Shown: positions 8,135 to 16,412 of the stretch, in pieces
Layout of the letters: each line of letters opens with the position of its first letter
Position numbering within the stretch: position 1 is the stretch's first letter
From: Clostridium sp. CAG:567
GTDB taxonomy: Bacteria; Bacillota; Clostridia; TANB77; CAG-508
Assembly (NCBI GenBank): GCA_000437855.1
Contig: FR902179.1
Span: 1 to 47,267 of the forward strand
Direction: 5' to 3'
Length of the DNA: 47,267 bases
Position numbers and translations under genes: made by a program
Notes under the pieces: model-generated
Databases searched by the model: none
What the model was told of the DNA's origin: nothing
Seen by the model: only the letters and a program-made list of their open reading frames with translations

Positions 8135-8163
8135 TTGAATTGATATAAGAATTAACGTATAAG
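8135..8163 (+). promoter_or_regulatory. Promoter of the candidate ncRNA
   Basis: TTGAAT (8135-8140), 17-bp spacer, TATAAG (8158-8163) on the plus strand. Transcription would start near 8168-8170, at the base of the first hairpin. Confidence 0.5.
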
Positions 8164-8165
8164 GC

Positions 8166-8414
8166 AAAAGAGCTCAGACTTCAAAATGCAGTATTGCTTT
8201 TGAAGGGCTCTTCCTTGGTGGCTGTTGTCACCGGGTTGTGCTTCAAGGCATTCTAGACTTTTCTGCCATTCAACAGCATTGTGGCTATGATTGTTGAAGC
8301 TATTATTAGCTTCCATCTTGCCTGCCTGTTTACGTTTGGCGTAGTATTTGGAAGGGATATACTTCTTATTCCGAGCTATAAGCTAAAAGCAGTACCTTAA
8401 ATTGTACTGCTTTT
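8166..8414 (+). ncRNA. Candidate structured non-coding RNA (about 245 nt)
   Basis: The gap between the regulator gene and the AI-2E-type gene is clearly richer in G+C than its surroundings and is dense in complementary segments. On the plus strand these are AAGAGC/GCTCTT enclosing CTTCAAAA/TTTTGAAG (8167-8212), GGTG/CACC (8217-8232), GGCA/TGCC (8257-8277), TTCAACA/TGTTGAA (8269-8297), GAAGCTA/TAGCTTC (8296-8313), and a CTTCCA/TGGAAG pair (8310-8355 region). It is framed by a promoter (8135-8163) and an 11-bp terminator stem (8385-8414). I could not match it to 6S, tmRNA, SRP, RNase P or T-box RNAs. An alternative is a minus-strand short frame (about 8158-8322, reading MEANNSFNNH...), but it lacks a ribosome binding site. 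A 38-codon hydrophobic plus-strand frame from 8287 also lacks one. Confidence 0.6.
8385..8414. terminator. Bidirectional terminator stem
   Basis: AAAAGCAGTAC (8385-8395) pairs perfectly with 8404-8414 around an 8-nt loop that contains the stop codon of the leftward permease gene. A and T runs flank both sides, so it can end both the rightward candidate RNA and the leftward gene. Confidence 0.75.
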
Positions 8415-9512
8415 ATATTCTATATATTCTTCAATTAATAATTTAATTACTGTAAATATTGGTACTGCCAAAAACATTCCCAATACTCCAAAATATGCTC
8501 CTCCAACTGTAACTGAAAAAATTACTAAAAGTGGACTTATTGATAATGACCCTCCAATAATTTTGGGATTAATAATATTAGCATCAATTTGTTGTAATAT
8601 TATAACCACTATTGCCATTACAATTGCTTGACCAATTCCTCCTGTAAAAATTGTAATAAGTATGGCAACCGTTACAGCTATAATTGCTCCAAAATATGGA
8701 ATCAAATTAAATAGTCCTATTAAAAATCCTAATAAAACTGAATATTTAACTCCAATTACAGACATAGCAATTGATGTTAAAATCCCTACAACTATTGCAT
8801 CTAAAACTTGACCAGAAATAAAACTGAAAAATACTTCATTTGATTTATTAAAATATTTTGCAATTAATTCATATTTATCTTTTTTAAACAATGCAGAGGT
8901 TAGTCTTTTGAAAAACTCTAATATTTTTCTTCTTTCTGCTAATAAATATACAGAAACAATTAATGAAACAAACACATCAAATATACTATTTACTACATTT
9001 ATCGCTCCTTTAGCATATTCAGTAAGTTTTTCAAAATTCAAGTATTGTTTTATATCAACTTCTCCAATTCCTTTTATAGCATTTAAAACAGTTTCATCTT
9101 TTAATATTGAATCTTCTGGTAATTCATTTATTGCATTCATAGTATTATTGTAATAAATACCAAAATTAGATACAAAGTCTCCTATACTTTTTGATATTGC
9201 AGGAACAACAAAATTCAATACTAATATAATTAATAGTACTGCAATAATATATACAGTTATAATAGATAAGATCCTAGCTTTTTTTCTGACAAATTTAGTT
9301 GATTTTGTATACCAACTTTCAACTTTCCTACAAGGAATATAAAATAAGTATGCAATTAATAGTCCCATAATAAAAGGCATTAGAATATTTGCTAAACCTT
9401 TTAGCCATTCAGTTATTTGTCCAAAATTATCTAACAATTTATATACTGCAATAATTGCAACACCAAGACTAAACCAATAAAACCATCTTAGTCCTCTTTT
9501 CCTTTCTTCCAT
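8397..9512 (-). CDS. AI-2E family transporter (PerM/YtvI-like)
   Basis: This 371-aa membrane protein has the layout of the AI-2E / UPF0118 family: two N-terminal membrane helices, a third near residue 75, a soluble amphipathic stretch (about 100-190), then a C-terminal bundle of five. It contains VGILTSIAMSVIGVKYSVLLG and LIPYFGAIIAVTVAI, which hold the family's IPYFG motif. Family members export AI-2 or cations or act in sporulation; the substrate here cannot be told. An in-frame TTG at 9524 coincides with the ribosome binding site TTGGAGG, so the ATG at 9512, 5 nt after GGAGG, is chosen. Its stop lies inside the shared terminator loop. The xth gene is 26 nt upstream, so the two are probably one transcript. 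Confidence 0.9.
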   Translation of the reverse strand: MEERKRGLRWFYWFSLGVAIIAVYKLLDNFGQITEWLKGLANILMPFIMGLLIAYLFYIPCRKVESWYTKSTKFVRKKARILSIITVYIIAVLLIILVLNFVVPAISKSIGDFVSNFGIYYNNTMNAINELPEDSILKDETVLNAIKGIGEVDIKQYLNFEKLTEYAKGAINVVNSIFDVFVSLIVSVYLLAERRKILEFFKRLTSALFKKDKYELIAKYFNKSNEVFFSFISGQVLDAIVVGILTSIAMSVIGVKYSVLLGFLIGLFNLIPYFGAIIAVTVAILITIFTGGIGQAIVMAIVVIILQQIDANIINPKIIGGSLSISPLLVIFSVTVGGAYFGVLGMFLAVPIFTVIKLLIEEYIEYKSSTI

Positions 9513-9538
9513 ATTTACCTCCAAATTTAAAATTGTTG

Positions 9539-10306
9539 TTATATTTCTATTTCAAGTCCTACTGGACAATGATCACTACCAAGAGTTTCTGAATAAATTG
9601 TTGCCTCATTTACTTTGTGTTCAATAGATTTTGATACAATAAAATAGTCAATTCTCCAACCTGCATTATTTGCTCTTGCATTAAACATATATGACCACCA
9701 TGTATAGCAGTTTTCCTTAGTTGGGTATAAATATCTAAATGTATCTGTAAAACCAGAATCCAATAACTCTGTCATTTTATTTCTTTCTTCATCTGTAAAT
9801 CCTGCATTATGCCTATTAGTTTTTGGATTTTTTAAATCAATTTCTTTATGTGCTACATTTAAATCCCCACACAAAATTACTGGTTTTATTTTATTCAAAT
9901 TTAGTAAATAATTTCTAAATTCATCTTCCCATATCATTCTATATTCTAGTCTTTCAAGCTCTCTTTTTGAGTTTGGTGTATAACAATTTACCAAATAGAA
10001 TTTTTCAAATTCAAGTGTTATAACTCTTCCTTCCTGGTCATGTTCTTCTATTCCTAAACCATAGAAAACATTTATTGGTTGTTTTTTTGTAAATACTGCT
10101 GTTCCAGAATATCCTTTTTTTAATGCACTATTCCAATAGCAGTTATATTGTTTCAATATATTGTTTATATCATTATCTATTTGTTCTTCTTGCATTTTAG
10201 TTTCTTGTATGCAAAATATATCTGCATCTACTTCATTAAAAAATTTTTCGAAGCCTTTTTTTAATACTGCTCTTAATCCATTTACATTCCATGAAATTAG
10301 TTTCAT
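9539..10306 (-). CDS. xth: Exodeoxyribonuclease III
   Basis: This 255-aa enzyme belongs to the ExoIII/AP endonuclease family, which incises DNA at abasic sites and trims 3' ends during base-excision repair. Visible catalytic motifs, in order: WNVNGLRA, IQETKMQ (metal-binding Glu), YTPNS, CGDLNVAH (catalytic Asp/Asn), WWSYMFNARANNAGWRIDYF and GSDHCPVGL (catalytic Asp-His). Length is typical. The ATG follows AAGGAGA at 9-nt spacing. It precedes the permease gene by 26 nt. Nothing appears missing or altered. Confidence 0.97.
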   Translation of the reverse strand: MKLISWNVNGLRAVLKKGFEKFFNEVDADIFCIQETKMQEEQIDNDINNILKQYNCYWNSALKKGYSGTAVFTKKQPINVFYGLGIEEHDQEGRVITLEFEKFYLVNCYTPNSKRELERLEYRMIWEDEFRNYLLNLNKIKPVILCGDLNVAHKEIDLKNPKTNRHNAGFTDEERNKMTELLDSGFTDTFRYLYPTKENCYTWWSYMFNARANNAGWRIDYFIVSKSIEHKVNEATIYSETLGSDHCPVGLEIEI

Positions 10307-10391
10307 ATTTTCTTGTCTCCTTGTGTGAATAATATACCATAAATTTTCTTACAGTTCAAGGGTGTCTTTTTATAGTAAATTTATTGCAAAC

Positions 10392-10420
10392 AAAAAAGAG
10401 TTCTTAAAGAACTCTTTTTT
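10392..10420. terminator. Bidirectional terminator after the SleB-like hydrolase gene
   Basis: AAAAAAGAGTTCTT (10392-10405) mirrors 10407-10420. The practical hairpin is AGAGTTC/GAACTCT with A and T runs on either side. It lies directly beyond the stop of the leftward hydrolase gene. Confidence 0.85.
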
Positions 10421-10422
10421 TA

Positions 10423-11424
10423 TTACATTGCGTTAAAATATATGTTACCACCTATATTTACACCAGTTGCATATCCTGCAGATCTGAATGATAAATAATT
10501 ATGGTTTCTTTTACCGTTTAAAGCATCTATTACCGCTTGTTTTACGTAAGAAGGATAATTTCCATTTAATCTTCTTCTCCAGTGGTTATCTATTGAGTAA
10601 CAGAATTGTCCTTTGGCCATATATTGGCTTAATGGGTCTGTACCATTACGTCTCCATCTTTTACTTTCTGCTCTGTTTGCTGCACATGTTATAACAGCTA
10701 ATGCTGCATTATAACTTGAACAAGCTTCTTGAGCTGTAATAGCACATAATAAGTCAAGTTCTGATTCAGAGTATGTCCATTTGCCACCATATCTAGTAAT
10801 TGTTCCACCTCTTGATATAACCTGTCTATTTCTTACTTCAACTATTTTATTTACTGGTTTTTTGATTATTTTAGATGAAATTTCCTTTTTCTCAATTTCT
10901 ATATTATTTTGATATTTTACTTTATAAGTTACTTCTTTTATTCCGTCTACACCATATTGTACAATTTGATCTTGTTTCTTTCCAGAACCAGAAGCCTTGT
11001 TTTTAGTAATTGTTTCAAAAGGTATTTTTATTTTTTCTACTACAATTTTTTCAATAATTGTGTCATAATTTTTTAGTATTTCTTCTTTTGTAATAGTTTC
11101 AGATGTTTCTATGATTTCTGGAGCTTCAATTTCTTGCTCATCAATCTTAGAAATTTTAATTGTATTATTGTCTGATAATTCTGAGTCTAAATCAGGTAAT
11201 ACTTTTTCATCTTCTAATAATATAATATGATTATCATCTAATATATCAGCTATTTTTGTTTTACTAGTTAATACATTCATTTCATATCCACTAGCTAAAA
11301 TAATTTTAACATTGTTTAATTTTACATTACCAGCAAAAACTGCTGCTGACATAATGAAAACAAATAAAATGCTAATACTTATTATTTTTTTCAACGATAT
11401 TGATGCTTTATCATCATTTTTCAT
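10423..11424 (-). CDS. Cell-wall hydrolase with G5 and SleB-like domains
   Basis: The protein (333 aa from the chosen start) has a short cytoplasmic N terminus and a membrane anchor or signal at about residues 13-33. A DUF348/YabE-like stretch (about 35-95) and a G5-type region (about 130-205, with IPFETITKNK and the K-Y-K repeat) follow. The C-terminal hydrolase domain of the SleB/CwlJ type (about 225-333) has LLCAITAQEACSSYNAALAV, holding the presumed catalytic Glu, and NRAESKRW. It probably cuts peptidoglycan during growth or germination. An in-frame ATG at 11460 overlaps the -10 box and would translate the AAAGGAGG site as KGG, so the ATG at 11424 is chosen, although its 13-nt spacing is long. 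It is monocistronic. Confidence 0.88.
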   Translation of the reverse strand: MKNDDKASISLKKIISISILFVFIMSAAVFAGNVKLNNVKIILASGYEMNVLTSKTKIADILDDNHIILLEDEKVLPDLDSELSDNNTIKISKIDEQEIEAPEIIETSETITKEEILKNYDTIIEKIVVEKIKIPFETITKNKASGSGKKQDQIVQYGVDGIKEVTYKVKYQNNIEIEKKEISSKIIKKPVNKIVEVRNRQVISRGGTITRYGGKWTYSESELDLLCAITAQEACSSYNAALAVITCAANRAESKRWRRNGTDPLSQYMAKGQFCYSIDNHWRRRLNGNYPSYVKQAVIDALNGKRNHNYLSFRSAGYATGVNIGGNIYFNAM

Positions 11425-11460
11425 ATAAAATTTGTTCCCTCCTTTAAAAGCAACAACCAT

Positions 11461-11489
11461 ATTATACCATTTTTTATAATAAATGTCAA
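11461..11489 (-). promoter_or_regulatory. Consensus promoter of the SleB-like hydrolase gene
   Basis: TTGACA (11489-11484), 17 bp, TATAAT (11466-11461) on the minus strand: a perfect sigma-A consensus. Because transcription begins downstream of 11461, the ATG at 11460 cannot be the main start. Confidence 0.88.
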
Positions 11490-11689
11490 ATTTTTGTCAC
11501 TTTTCTTTGTTTCCGTAGGCTGTAGGCCTTTAGCTTATTTACATTTTTTGTAATATTTAGCAAACTCTTACATATACTATTATTATATGTATGCTTGTAC
11601 TAAATTATGATTATAAAAAAAATTATTGTATATTATTTTAATATATGTTATTATTATTTCATAATAATTATAAAGGAGTTGAATATTTT

Positions 11690-12244
11690 ATGTTGTGGAT
11701 TCTATTGATAATTGTAGTTCTTATAGTATTATTTATTATTTCTGTTTACAATAATTTAGTAACACTAAAACAACGTGCAAAAAATTCTTTTAGCCAAATG
11801 GATGTACAATTACAAAGAAGATTTGACTTAATCCCAAATTTAGTTGAAACTGTAAAGGGCTATATGGCCCATGAGAGTGATACATTAGCAAAAGTTACAG
11901 AACTTCGTACTTCTTGGGCAAATGCTAAAACAGTTGATGAAAAAGCAAAAGTAGATAATGAATTATCTAGTACTTTAAAAACAATTATGGCAGTTGCTGA
12001 AGCATACCCAGATTTAAAAGCAAATCAAAACTTTTCTAATTTACAAGCTGAGTTATCAGAAACAGAAGATAAAATCTCTTATTCTAGACAATTTTACAAT
12101 GATTCTGTTACAAGATATAATACTAAACTAGAATTATTTCCTTCAAATATTATTGCTTCAATGTTCCACTTTACACCTGAAAATTTATTTGAAGTTGATA
12201 ATTCAGAAGCAAGAAAAAATGTTAAAGTTGATTTCAACAAATAA
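11690..12244 (+). CDS. lemA: LemA family protein
   Basis: This 184-aa protein has one N-terminal membrane helix (LWILLIIVVLIVLFIISVY) with the rest helical, as in LemA. It has the diagnostic YNNLVTLKQRAKNSFSQMDVQLQRRFDLIPNLVETVKGYMAHE stretch (here about residues 18-60) and the C-terminal NTKLELFPSNIIA. LemA proteins are membrane-anchored helical bundles of unclear function. The start is the ATG at 11690, about 10 nt after AAAGGAG; an earlier in-frame ATG at 11645 has no such site. The gene stands alone on the plus strand and is convergent with tatD, sharing a terminator. No htpX or TPM-domain partner is beside it. Confidence 0.95.
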   Translation: MLWILLIIVVLIVLFIISVYNNLVTLKQRAKNSFSQMDVQLQRRFDLIPNLVETVKGYMAHESDTLAKVTELRTSWANAKTVDEKAKVDNELSSTLKTIMAVAEAYPDLKANQNFSNLQAELSETEDKISYSRQFYNDSVTRYNTKLELFPSNIIASMFHFTPENLFEVDNSEARKNVKVDFNK

Positions 12245-12289
12245 GAAAAATGGCAAGGTAACTCTAAACTTGTTATATAAAAAAAAGCA

Positions 12290-12324
12290 AAACGTCGTCA
12301 GTTGATATGCATCAATTGACGTTT
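12290..12324. terminator. Shared terminator of lemA and tatD
   Basis: AAACGTC (12290-12296) pairs with GACGTTT (12318-12324), and TTGAT/ATCAA pairs inside. It has an A run on the left and a T-rich right side. The tatD stop codon (12312-12314) lies inside the hairpin, so it serves both convergent genes. Confidence 0.7.
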
Positions 12325-13136
12325 ATTTTAAATATTTTTATTGCATTATTATATGTAATTTGAGCCACTTCTTCTGCTGACATATTTTTAACTTCTGCAA
12401 TTTTTTGAATTGTATATATAATATTAGAAGAATCATTTCTTGTTCCACGTTTTGGTTCTGGTGACAAATATGGGCTGTCTGTTTCGACTAACATTTTATC
12501 TAAAGGTACCAAATTTATTACTTCCGTGGCATTTTTTGAATTCTTGAATGTTATTGGACCTGCAAAAGATATATAAAAACCTAATTTTAAAGCTTCGCGA
12601 ATTAATTCTATATTTAATGGGCAGCAATGAAATACCCCCTTATTCTTAACATTTATTTGATTTTTTAATATATCTATAGTGTCCATTACAGCTTCTCTTG
12701 TATGTATTACTATAGGTAAATCTAATTCATTTGCAAGTTTAATTTGATTTATAAATGCTAATTTTTGTTCCTTTTTATTTTCTTTATTCCAGTAATAATC
12801 CAACCCAATTTCCCCAATTGCTACAATTTGGTGGTTTTTTTCAACTAGTTGTTTTATTTTTTTTAATTGTTCATTCATAATGTTTTCAAAAAAGAAGTCT
12901 TTCACATCCACATTCTCGTTTTCAAATACAGGTATATCATTTGGAGAAATACCAGCTGTTGCATATATATTATCATGCTCGTTTGCTATTTTCACGGCTT
13001 CAATTGATGAATCTAAGCTATAACCTGCACATATTAATTTTTTTACTCCAGCTTCGTACACTTTTTTTATTGTTTCTTCTCTATCCATTTCAAATTTCTC
13101 ATCATTATAGTGTGCATGTGAATCAAAAATCTGCAT
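12312..13136 (-). CDS. tatD: TatD family metal-dependent hydrolase/DNase
   Basis: This 274-aa TIM-barrel metalloenzyme of the TatD family has the full set of metal ligands: DSHAHYND at the N terminus, GEIGLDYYW (metal Glu) near residue 103, VIHTREA near 140, FHCCPLN near 165 and ETDSPYLSPEP (catalytic Asp) near 215. TatD enzymes act as 3'-5' exonucleases in DNA repair or on tRNA/RNA ends; the precise substrate here is unknown. The ATG follows AAGGAGG. It is the last gene of an operon after acpS (10-nt gap). Length is typical. Confidence 0.95.
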   Translation of the reverse strand: MQIFDSHAHYNDEKFEMDREETIKKVYEAGVKKLICAGYSLDSSIEAVKIANEHDNIYATAGISPNDIPVFENENVDVKDFFFENIMNEQLKKIKQLVEKNHQIVAIGEIGLDYYWNKENKKEQKLAFINQIKLANELDLPIVIHTREAVMDTIDILKNQINVKNKGVFHCCPLNIELIREALKLGFYISFAGPITFKNSKNATEVINLVPLDKMLVETDSPYLSPEPKRGTRNDSSNIIYTIQKIAEVKNMSAEEVAQITYNNAIKIFKINVN

Positions 13137-13146
13137 TTTTTCCTCC

Positions 13147-13521
13147 TTATTTAAAAAGTATTGTAAATGAAGCTATTGCATAATTTTTTATGTGTGATAA
13201 ACTTAAGTCCATTGATTCAATATTTTTTATGTTTAATAAGTCTAAATTGGCAACTGGCTTACCATCTTTTTCATTCATAATTTCCATTTTGTTTAAAATA
13301 TCATCTTCTCTTCGTAATACAATTTCCGAAATCGCCTTAAAAATAGCCTCTTTAGCCGCAAAGCGGGCAGCATAATGTTGGTACATCATCTTGCCCGTAT
13401 TGCTACAATAATTAATTTCATTTTTAGTATATACTTTATTAAGGAATCTTTCTCCTTGGCTTTCAATTGCTTCTTGTATTCTGTCAACTTCTATTATGTC
13501 TATTCCTGTTCTAATTTTCAT
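13147..13521 (-). CDS. acpS: Holo-[acyl-carrier-protein] synthase
   Basis: AcpS transfers phosphopantetheine from CoA to apo-ACP, activating it for fatty-acid synthesis. The 124-aa length is right for this trimeric type. Mg-binding residues are visible: Asp8 in GIDIIEVDRI, and Glu58 in ARFAAKEAIFKA. The C-terminal LSLSHIKNYAIA is the conserved S-x-S-H segment. The ATG follows AGAGGA. It lies between the 409-aa unknown gene and tatD, with gaps of 11 and 10 nt, so it is almost surely in the same transcript. Confidence 0.96.
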   Translation of the reverse strand: MKIRTGIDIIEVDRIQEAIESQGERFLNKVYTKNEINYCSNTGKMMYQHYAARFAAKEAIFKAISEIVLRREDDILNKMEIMNEKDGKPVANLDLLNIKNIESMDLSLSHIKNYAIASFTILFK

Positions 13522-13532
13522 GTTATTCCTCT

Positions 13533-14762
13533 CTATTTAAATGACATCCATAATTTTATTAAGTTAATAGCAATTATTATTCCTATAATTATAGCAATCC
13601 ATTTATGGTGTCTGTTTGTTTTGTCAATTTCATATTCTTTATATAACAAATCATATTTTGCCTTTATTCTCATAAAATTCTCATCTAAGTTCTGTTCCTT
13701 ACGATAATATTTATCTAAAATTATCCCATTAGAATTGTTAGTTATTTCGTAAATAAAATCTTTTTTAGCAAAATTTATAAATCTTGATTTTATGTTTTCA
13801 AAGTTTCTAGCCTGTTTAATTTCATAGTTTAGTTTATTTAAGTGGATTTTTTGGTGCAAATAATATATAAAATGATATAATTGCACATTTTCATATTCAT
13901 ACAATAAAGATGTATAATTTTGAATATTTGAATCAGATGTAAGTAATACTGTTGCATTATTTGCAAATCCATAATATAAATATTTTTCTTTGTATACATT
14001 TTCTTGTTGGTATGTAATACCTCTTACTTGTTCATTTGCTGGTTTTATTGTACGATATTTTTCAAATTCTTTTTCTAAACTTAGTATATCTTTGCTTTCA
14101 TTCCATGAATCTTGAGCTAAACATACATAAGAATATGTTATTAATCTATCAGTATCAATATTTATTTTTTTTGCTGTGATATTCTTTCCCGCAATTTTTG
14201 TTAGTAAATCTGAGAATTTTTGCATATTATCTAATTTTTTTGTTTGTATTTTTATACTATCATATTCTTTTGTATGCCCTATATTTGATACTATATCTCT
14301 AAACTTATAATTAAAATTTAATACATCTGAAAAGTTGACATTATTTTCTAATGCTGTTTTTATAAGTATAAAGCATATTCCTGTATTAAAACATACTATT
14401 TCAATCTTATTTATATCGAAAAATATTCCTTCTTTTTCATTAATTTTACCTGGAATATCCTTTTCCAAAACATATTCAAAAACATTGCAATACTTTTTAC
14501 TTAATACAGCTGACTTCATTTTTAAGTCCATTGCTTCATAGCTCTTTAAGCCATCTTGTTCTAGATTTAATGACCAAAACATTTTGTTTTTTATTTCTGG
14601 TAAAAAGTATGAATCTATTTGAATATCTTTTTTATTGTCAAATAATTTTAGTCTACATTGTTCATTTTTTAAAAGTTTATACAAATATTTTTGATAATTT
14701 TTTTCTTCGATTAAATATGGGTAAATAAAATATGTATATTGGTATTTCGTCTTTAGTTCCAT
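13533..14762 (-). CDS. Unknown protein with C-terminal membrane anchor (409 aa)
   Basis: I do not recognise this protein. It is mostly soluble and rich in Lys, Tyr, Asn and aromatic residues. A single hydrophobic helix lies at the very C terminus (WIAIIIGIIIAINLIKLW, about residues 387-404), so the bulk would face the cytoplasm as a tail-anchored protein. The segment around 130-165 (NTGICFILIKTALENNVNFSDVLNFNYKF) looks like a folded alpha/beta core. A charged helical region (about 320-380) precedes the anchor and could form a coiled coil. The ATG follows AAGGAGA. The gene sits 9 nt after the WG-repeat gene and 11 nt before acpS, so it shares an operon with both. No enzymatic motif is visible. 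Confidence 0.75.
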   Translation of the reverse strand: MELKTKYQYTYFIYPYLIEEKNYQKYLYKLLKNEQCRLKLFDNKKDIQIDSYFLPEIKNKMFWSLNLEQDGLKSYEAMDLKMKSAVLSKKYCNVFEYVLEKDIPGKINEKEGIFFDINKIEIVCFNTGICFILIKTALENNVNFSDVLNFNYKFRDIVSNIGHTKEYDSIKIQTKKLDNMQKFSDLLTKIAGKNITAKKINIDTDRLITYSYVCLAQDSWNESKDILSLEKEFEKYRTIKPANEQVRGITYQQENVYKEKYLYYGFANNATVLLTSDSNIQNYTSLLYEYENVQLYHFIYYLHQKIHLNKLNYEIKQARNFENIKSRFINFAKKDFIYEITNNSNGIILDKYYRKEQNLDENFMRIKAKYDLLYKEYEIDKTNRHHKWIAIIIGIIIAINLIKLWMSFK

Positions 14763-14771
14763 TTTTTCTCC

Positions 14772-16307
14772 TTATTTATCTGTATAGTAATTTAAATTTA
14801 AATCTTCTCCTAAGTGCCATTTATTAATGAATTCAATTAATGAGTTGCTCTCTAGTTGATATGCAGGTGTCATTACTTGTTTTCCTTTACTATTTACACA
14901 TCCCCACATTCCATTTTTCTTTACACTAGCAAATCCATATTCATTTTGTTCTCTTGCATCATCATAAATATAATCAACAACTACTATTCCAGCCTTATTC
15001 ACAAATCCATATTTTCCATCTTTTTTATCTAAGAAAATAGTGTTAGTTGATAAAACTTCTTTATTTGTTTTTTCTTCAAATCTAAAATTGTAGTATTTAT
15101 AGTCATTGTCAATTCTTATTCTCATATATCCATTTGTAATATTTATTTCTGATAATATACCTGATAATTTCACTTCTAAATTACTATCTATAAAGTCTGA
15201 ATTTATTTTTTCTGTTTTATTACCTTCTAAAAATCCAGCATCTGCTCTGTAAACTAAACTATCATAAGTTGGTTTTATAAGTTCTGTTCCATCTAAGTCT
15301 ATAACTCCATACTTATTATTTAATTTAACAATATATTTATTATCAAATATATAACTCATTTCTTGATATTTAGTTGCAACTTTAGTTTCTCCACTTAATG
15401 TCATGACTCCATATTTATTGCTATTTTTTATAATAACATTCTCGCCATTAATTGATACAACATCATCAAATTTACCTTTTAAATATACATCTCCATTTGA
15501 ATTGATTATTTGCCATTTACCATTTTCTTTTACTACATAGTTTCCATTTCCATATAGGGCTTTTACATCTTGATATTTTATTTCTACTGCAGTTGATTTA
15601 TCTCTATTTATAACTCCTACTTTTTTATTCGAATCTGTTACTATATAACCATTTTCATATTTATCTGAAATTGGTACTATTTTTGTATATTGATTTTCTA
15701 AAATAGTTGCACCAATGTTGTCAACTAATCCGTATTTTCCATCTTTTTTAGTTACTAAACTGCTTTTTACACCTTTTAAAGTTGTAATTTCATCATATTC
15801 GCATTTTAATAGCTCTTTTCCTTTAAAATCAACTAATCCATATTTTCCATCTTTTAATGATAATAATACATCATTTTCATACCATACATTATTATCACTA
15901 TCATAATTTTCTAATGCCATAACAGCATAATATCCTGTTATAATCTCTTCATTTTTTGAGTTGATTACTTTTGTTTTATATGTATTATCTGTATAATTTA
16001 CATCATAAGTACATAAAAATAAGTCTTTACTATTGTCTGGAATAATAATTGCTTCAGTATATTCTGGTTTAATAATTGTTTCACCTTTTGAATTAATTAC
16101 TCCCCATTTATCATCTGTATATACTGCAAAGTAACGATTTGGAGCTGTTTTATCATCATTGTTTCCACTTCCGTTAAATAACTTTATTACACCTGTAATT
16201 GCCATAATAATTACTGCAAAAACAAAAAGAACGGCTATTACTTTTTTTATATTTAGCTTTGGTTTTTGTGAAGTATATCTTTTACCTTTATTTGACATAT
16301 TTTTCAC
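14772..16307 (-). CDS. WG-repeat membrane-anchored protein
   Basis: The 511-aa protein has a basic N terminus and one membrane helix (about residues 21-44), followed by roughly ten WG beta-repeats through to the C terminus. Repeat cores include KWGVINSKGETIIKPEYTEA, KYGLVDFKGKELLKCEYDEI, KYGVIDLDGTELIKPTYDSL and MWGCVNSKGKQVMTPAYQ. WG repeats form extended surface or periplasmic-side scaffolds; partners are unknown. The site AAGGAGG lies only 3 nt from GTG (16307) and 12 nt from an in-frame ATG (16298), so either could be the start. It follows spoIIE by 105 nt containing paired hairpins. Confidence 0.85.
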   Translation of the reverse strand: MKNMSNKGKRYTSQKPKLNIKKVIAVLFVFAVIIMAITGVIKLFNGSGNNDDKTAPNRYFAVYTDDKWGVINSKGETIIKPEYTEAIIIPDNSKDLFLCTYDVNYTDNTYKTKVINSKNEEIITGYYAVMALENYDSDNNVWYENDVLLSLKDGKYGLVDFKGKELLKCEYDEITTLKGVKSSLVTKKDGKYGLVDNIGATILENQYTKIVPISDKYENGYIVTDSNKKVGVINRDKSTAVEIKYQDVKALYGNGNYVVKENGKWQIINSNGDVYLKGKFDDVVSINGENVIIKNSNKYGVMTLSGETKVATKYQEMSYIFDNKYIVKLNNKYGVIDLDGTELIKPTYDSLVYRADAGFLEGNKTEKINSDFIDSNLEVKLSGILSEINITNGYMRIRIDNDYKYYNFRFEEKTNKEVLSTNTIFLDKKDGKYGFVNKAGIVVVDYIYDDAREQNEYGFASVKKNGMWGCVNSKGKQVMTPAYQLESNSLIEFINKWHLGEDLNLNYYTDK

Positions 16308-16320
16308 GTTCCTCCTTAAG

Positions 16321-16367
16321 GCTATACAAAAAATGACATAGTATAGCTAATTTTATAGCTATACTAT
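16321..16367 (-). promoter_or_regulatory. Mutually exclusive hairpins before the WG-repeat gene
   Basis: Arms 16338-16349 and 16356-16367 form a perfect 12-bp stem (ATAGTATAGCTA). GCTATAC also occurs at 16321-16327 and can pair instead with the same 16341-16347 segment. The two hairpins exclude each other just upstream of the ribosome binding site, the form of an attenuator or RBS switch. It may equally be a spoIIE terminator. Confidence 0.45.
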
Positions 16368-16412
16368 ATCATATTTATACATATAATTACAATATTTTTA
16401 TTATTTTTGTTG

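Noticed and set aside
8166..8400. 6S RNA, tmRNA, SRP RNA or RNase P in the hairpin-rich gap
   Set aside because: Diagnostic features (single long bulged rod of 6S, tRNA-like end of tmRNA, GGAAGG-AGCAGC loop of SRP, RNase P core) were not found.
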